A stretch of 64,000 nt of DNA from the NCBI GenBank assembly GCA_910575505.1, contig CAJTFK010000001.1:186001-250000 (forward strand), given 5' to 3'. Both the position numbers and the translations under genes were made by a program. Position 1 is the first letter of the stretch; every line of letters starts with the position of its first letter. Positions 62,123 to 64,000 of this stretch are shown here, one piece after another. The stretch is from Oscillospiraceae bacterium (GTDB lineage: Bacteria; Bacillota; Clostridia; Oscillospirales; Oscillospiraceae). Below the pieces are notes generated by a model. That model saw only the letters and a program-made list of their open reading frames with translations. It had not been told where the DNA came from and did no database searches.

Positions 62123-64000
62123 CCCTCCGGCGTCTCGGTTTTCTTGGCGGCGGTCTTTTTCGCCGCAGGTTTCTTGACCGTGGCGGTCTTTTTCGTTTTC
62201 TTTTCCGAAGCCGCTTTTGTGGTTTTCGCCGCCGTCTTTTTGACAGTCTTCTTGGCGGCCGTCTTTTTGGCCGTGACGGTCTTTTTCGCCGCTGTCTTTT
62301 TCACGCCGCTCTCAGCGGCGGCGGCCTCCGACGCTTCCGCCTCTCCTTCCTTTGGGGCGGCGGGACGGCGGGGATAGCCCCGCTTCTCCTCCGGCAGGAA
62401 GTTGGCGCAGGCCGGATTGATGCAGAAGGGTTTCCGGGCCCCCCGACCCGCCTTCTTGAACATCGTGTGCCCGCAGAGGGGACAGTCGTCCTTCACCGGC
62501 ACATCCCAGCTCATGAAGTCGCACTTCTGGGCCTCGTCCTTGCTGGTGAGGTGCTCACAGCAGAAATAGGTGTACTGCCGCCCGTTTTTCTTGCTCTTGC
62601 CGGTGCGCTTCATCAGCCGCCCGCCGCACTGGGGGCAGCGGCCCGGCATCTCCTCCACCATCGGCATGGTAAAACTGCACTCCGGGAATCCCGGGCAGGC
62701 CAGAAAGCGGCCAAACCGCCCGATTTTCACCACCAGATTCCGGCCGCACTCCGGACAGATCTCCGTGGAGACCTCGTCGGGCACCTTGATGCGCACGCCG
62801 TCCAGGTCCTGCTCCGCCTGCTTGAGATTCCGGTCGAAATCCCCGTAAAAGTCCCGGAGAACACCCTTCCAGGGGGTATTCCCCTCCTCCACAGAGTCCA
62901 GTTTTTCCTCCATGTGGGCGGTAAAGCTCAGATCGGCGATATCGGTGAATTTGTCCTTCATCAGCTCCGTCACCACACGGCCCAGGTTGGTGATTTTCAG
63001 ATATTTCCCATCTTTTTCCACATAGGCCCGGTCCAGAATGGTGGAGACCGTCGGCGCGTAGGTCGAGGGGCGGCCGATGCCCTGTTCCTCCATGGCCCGG
63101 ATGAGAGAGGCGTCCGTGTACCGGGCGGGAGGCTGGGTGAAATGCTGGTCCCGGGAGAACGCTTTGAGGTCCACTGTCTCCCCTTCCTTCAAATCCGGCA
63201 GGGCGGAGGCCTTCTCCTCCTTCTCCTCGTCCTTGCCCTCCTCATAGACGGCGGTATAGCCGGCAAATTTCAGGCTGGAGGAGCTGGTGCGGAAATCATG
63301 GCCCGCCGCCTCGATCTCCACGGACACGCTGTCATAAACGGCGTTGGACATCTGACAGGCCACAAACCGGCTCCAGATCAGCCGGTACAGCCGGTACTGC
63401 TCCCCGGTGAGGTCGGCCTTCAGGTCCTCCGGCGTCCATCGGACATTGCTGGGGCGGATGGCCTCATGGGCGTCCTGGGCGTTGGCCTTGGCCTTGTAGC
63501 GGTTGGTTTTGGCATAGGGCCCGCCGTAGCGGCCCAGGATAAACTCCTTTGCATCCGCCAGAGCCTCCTCGGAAATCCGCAGGGAGTCGGTACGCATATA
63601 GGTAATCAGACCCACGGAGCCCTCGCCGGCGATGTCCACGCCCTCATAGAGCTGCTGGGCGATGGCCATGGTCCGCCGGGGAGTCATACTGAGCTTCCGG
63701 GAAGCCTCCTGCTGCATGGTGGAGGTGGTGAAGGGGGGCGAGGGGCTGCGCTGCTTGTCGGTGCGCTTCACGCTCTTCACGGAAAAGACGGCGTTTTCCG
63801 TCTCCCGGACCACAGCCTCCACGTCCCCGGCGGATTTCAGCTCTGCTTTTTTACCGCCCCTGCCGTGATAGCGGGCGGAAAAGGGCTTATTCTGTCCAAA
63901 AAGGTTGGCGTCCAGGGCCCAGTATTCCTCGGGCTCAAAGGCCTCGATCTCCCGCTCCCGGTCGTCCACCATCCGGGTAGCCACAGACTGCACCCGCCCG
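62119..64000 (-). CDS. topA: DNA topoisomerase I (partial, N-terminus beyond the window)
   Basis: The frame is open to the window edge (GRVQSVATRMV is conserved topoisomerase I sequence, so the gene continues). The active-site tyrosine is in SVGLITYMRTDSLRISEEAL. Later come ARYTDASLIRAMEEQGIGRPSTYAPT, three C-terminal zinc-finger-like units (CPECG, CPQCG, CPLCG types) and a tail of about 65 residues made of KKTAAKK-type repeats. The enzyme relaxes negative supercoils. The Lys/Ala/Thr tail resembles histone H1 and probably adds DNA affinity. Confidence 0.96.
   Translation of the reverse strand, partial: GRVQSVATRMVDDREREIEAFEPEEYWALDANLFGQNKPFSARYHGRGGKKAELKSAGDVEAVVRETENAVFSVKSVKRTDKQRSPSPPFTTSTMQQEASRKLSMTPRRTMAIAQQLYEGVDIAGEGSVGLITYMRTDSLRISEEALADAKEFILGRYGGPYAKTNRYKAKANAQDAHEAIRPSNVRWTPEDLKADLTGEQYRLYRLIWSRFVACQMSNAVYDSVSVEIEAAGHDFRTSSSSLKFAGYTAVYEEGKDEEKEEKASALPDLKEGETVDLKAFSRDQHFTQPPARYTDASLIRAMEEQGIGRPSTYAPTVSTILDRAYVEKDGKYLKITNLGRVVTELMKDKFTDIADLSFTAHMEEKLDSVEEGNTPWKGVLRDFYGDFDRNLKQAEQDLDGVRIKVPDEVSTEICPECGRNLVVKIGRFGRFLACPGFPECSFTMPMVEEMPGRCPQCGGRLMKRTGKSKKNGRQYTYFCCEHLTSKDEAQKCDFMSWDVPVKDDCPLCGHTMFKKAGRGARKPFCINPACANFLPEEKRGYPRRPAAPKEGEAEASEAAAAESGVKKTAAKKTVTAKKTAAKKTVKKTAAKTTKAASEKKTKKTATVKKPAAKKTAAKKTETPEG

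Overview
The window reads as about 64 kb of chromosome from a moderately GC-rich, endospore-forming member of the class Clostridia, most like the Oscillospiraceae (Flavonifractor/Oscillibacter/Intestinimonas type). The reasons are sporulation genes (spoIIGA, sigE, gpr), a T-box before valS, sigma-A promoters of Gram-positive type, FabK as enoyl-ACP reductase, and strong GGAGG ribosome binding sites. No rRNA, tRNA, CRISPR array, insertion sequence or prophage was recognised.

Layout. 1-2.3 kb: a CPCC protein, the infC-rpmI-rplT operon (minus strand) and a 34-residue Gln/Asn-rich microprotein. 2.4-13.75 kb: a complete type II fatty acid cluster (minus strand) in the order acpP-accB-accC-accD-accA-fabH-fabK-fabK-like-fabD-fabG-fabF-fabZ, then a separately promoted MarR/FabT-like gene. 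A 22-bp palindrome sits just downstream of the acpP promoter. 13.9-16.7 kb: trkA-trkH potassium uptake. 16.8-22.1 kb: a valine T-box leader followed by three YcxB-like membrane protein genes and then valS. 22.1-25.5 kb: DUF554, a PpiC-type foldase, a candidate structured RNA and DUF1292. 25.8-30.5 kb: a class A penicillin-binding protein, then spoIIGA-sigE. 31.1-36.2 kb: the str operon (L7Ae-like, rpsL, rpsG, fusA, tuf). 36.3-39.6 kb: a TraX-like protein, greA and lysS.

39.8-50.8 kb is a metabolic island: a 4-hydroxybutyrate-dehydrogenase-like gene, a 122-bp tandem repeat array, a split transketolase, a cofactor-independent phosphoglycerate mutase, three tandem HAD proteins, and a divergent lacI-PHP-pfkB group. 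The mutase is circularly permuted: its C-terminal half comes first and its N-terminal half second, with nearly all catalytic residues kept and correctly spaced. The three HAD proteins all lack the second aspartate of the DxD motif. Two AAACGTTTGCG sites, one before the HAD-mutase unit and one before lacI, suggest shared control. This island holds the most unusual biology in the window.

51-64 kb: a DUF2156-GNAT fusion, a sodium-coupled symporter, DUF3783, a NUDIX hydrolase, an SLOG protein, gpr, the plsX-acpP-rnc lipid/RNase III group, trmFO, an XRE repressor facing a small gene across a perfect operator, and topA (cut by the window end).

The intergenic spaces carry several short repeat families, including degenerate heptamer stem-loops that begin at or overlap stop codons. 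Many long open frames antisense to real genes are shadows caused by GC-biased codon use.
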